From: Dasyornis broadbenti | Lineage: Eukaryota > Chordata > Aves > Passeriformes > Dasyornithidae | Reading direction: 5' to 3' | DNA length: 64,000 bases | Assembly (NCBI GenBank): GCA_013397935.1 | Contig: VZRN01005622.1 | Coordinates: forward strand, 4,156,349 to 4,220,348 | Shown: positions 62,776 through 64,000 of the stretch, in pieces | How the letters are laid out: each line of letters begins with the position of its first letter | Numbering within the stretch: the first letter of the stretch is position 1 | Program-made: the position numbers and the translations under genes | The notes under the pieces: generated by a model | Told to the model about the DNA's origin: nothing | Seen by the model: the letters and a program-made list of their open reading frames with translations, nothing else | Database searches by the model: none

Positions 62776-63900
62776 ACCCTCAGGATGGTGACCAATTCTG
62801 CACAGCAGTGTAGCTAATACTGAGATCTTTGTGCATTCTTTTGTTTTTCCTTTCTCTTGGAGGGAGTGGGTTGATGAAGGATAGACAGGCTTTAGTCACA
62901 TCAGACTGGATTCTGCAGTGTAATATGATTATCCTGATTCACCTTGAGAATTGCCAGGTTCGTGATGAAATGAATCATGATGCTGCCTCAAGTTCTGAAA
63001 ATTTTCCTCTTACTTTCAAGGACTGTCTCCTTTCACCTCTTGTAAATGTAACTTTGTGCTTTAGACAACTGTCTGCTGTCCCTTTCTTTCATAATAAAGC
63101 CTTGAGAAATGCTGAGTGAGTGCTTTGATAGGAACAAAGGATTTCTCTAAAGAAGTAATGCCTAAAATGTGAATGGTAGGACCTAGTAATGTCCTAAGCA
63201 TGGAGGATGGACTGACACAATTGAGTTACTAGGGGAAAGAAAGATTACTGGTAACATTTCCTTTTCAATACTTTGTCATGCCTCGGCATGTTGCAAATGG
63301 TGTTCATGGGGAAAATAGAAATCTGTAGTTTTTTCTTTTGCTGACTTGAGGAAGGAGTATCTTCTTTGGGATGAGGGGAAATCAGTGTATATGTAATGAA
63401 CCATTCAGCCTTGACCCAAATACACACTATTCAGATCTCTAAACAAGAATCTACTTAAAACAAGCAAACAATAAAAACATCCCTTAGTGATAGTGTTTTT
63501 GTAGGGTATCATTGTTTGACCATCTGCGATATGTTTTCCCACAAGTATTTTGTTAAGTCTCAAGTGTTATTTAGACTAAAGATTTTGTATCATTTAGTAT
63601 GTATTTTTAGTCTTTTACCTCTTAGAGAATAATTGGTTCAATTAAAACCATTAATGCCTGTGGTGTAATTGCATTTTATGGAATTACAAACTGGTGTTAG
63701 AAAGTGCTGCCTATTAGAATTTTCTGCTATAACAATGTGCAATGCAACATTATATTTTACCAGTCCATGTAACTGCCTCTGTAACCTACTGATTATGTAG
63801 TATTTGGTGAAAGCTTTTTTGAATTGTTCAATTTATAGAATAGGCAAAAAAAAAAAAAATACCAATACAGATCTTCTGTCTTTATCTTCAAAAAACACTT
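62776..63900. other. Non-coding DNA, no gene seen
   Basis: AT-rich, with an A run at 63847-63859. A 96-codon frame (62829-63119) has no recognisable domain. Confidence 0.5.
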
Positions 63901-63901
63901 A

Positions 63902-63984
63902 TTTTTTTTTTTTTTTTTCAGTTAGATAAAATGCTGCTGATAGTGCTTGGCCATATGTATGGGTTGAGAGAGAGGGTGTTCCAT
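63902..63984 (+). other. Strong splice-acceptor-like sequence at the window end
   Basis: Seventeen T residues followed by CAG (AG at 63920-63921). The following sequence is open in one frame for 23 codons, including MLLIVLGHMYGLRERVF, then stops. It lies downstream of the CpG island on the plus strand, so it could be an exon of that gene, but a T run followed by CAG is common by chance. Confidence 0.18.
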
Positions 63985-64000
63985 TCCTTCTGAAATGTTG

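Noticed and set aside
1..64000. CRISPR arrays, operons, tRNA or rRNA genes, bacterial or phage genes
   Set aside because: None seen. The repeat content and lack of dense coding identify the window as avian nuclear DNA.

Overview
The window looks like vertebrate nuclear DNA from a bird, most likely a neoavian and possibly a songbird. The evidence is the repeat content: several CR1 LINE 3' ends (the dominant avian LINE), avian ERVL-type LTR fragments, a class II (ERVK-like) solo LTR, and worn MIR-type SINE pieces shared by amniotes. Background DNA is AT-rich and CpG-poor. No long open reading frame, operon, tRNA, rRNA or CRISPR array is visible. The order or species cannot be fixed from the sequence alone.

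Layout. 1-7.9 kb: AT-rich non-coding DNA, with two small protein-like stretches near 5.9-6.4 kb (+ strand 5896-6003, - strand 6114-6398) that could be exon or pseudogene fragments but are unproven. 7.9-10.1 kb: a mobile-element pile-up, made of a near-complete ERVL-type LTR (-), an internally deleted LTR of a second family (+) and an old CR1 reverse-transcriptase fragment (+). 11.6-12.1 kb: a patch with more CpG than its surroundings and short ORFs on both strands. 12.1-25.2 kb: an AT-rich desert with simple repeats. 25.2-26.9 kb: a second ERVL-type LTR fragment, a small assembly gap, a CR1 3' end and a MIR fragment. 27-38.5 kb: desert with an AT/GT alternating tract and a small gap. 38.5-39.0 kb: a third, internally deleted ERVL-type LTR. 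41.55-42.41 kb: a well-preserved 847-bp solo LTR with a 6-bp target-site duplication. 43-46.7 kb: MIR, CR1 and a possible second MIR. 46.7-58.1 kb: desert with an AT-rich degenerate repeat and one short CR1. 58.14-59.11 kb: a 678-bp assembly gap whose right flank is an extremely GC-rich CpG island, the best candidate in the window for a gene promoter or first exon. It is followed directly by a ~500-bp CR1. 59.6-64 kb: non-coding DNA with an older CR1 and, at the very end, a strong splice-acceptor-like sequence.

No protein-coding gene can be called with confidence. The window is best read as intergenic or intronic avian DNA next to a partly unassembled CpG-island promoter. I found no sign of a new multi-gene system. 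The most useful observations are the datable solo LTR, the three differently deleted copies of one LTR family, the hidden CpG island, and evidence that two of the small gaps are assembly artefacts flanked by degraded duplicates.
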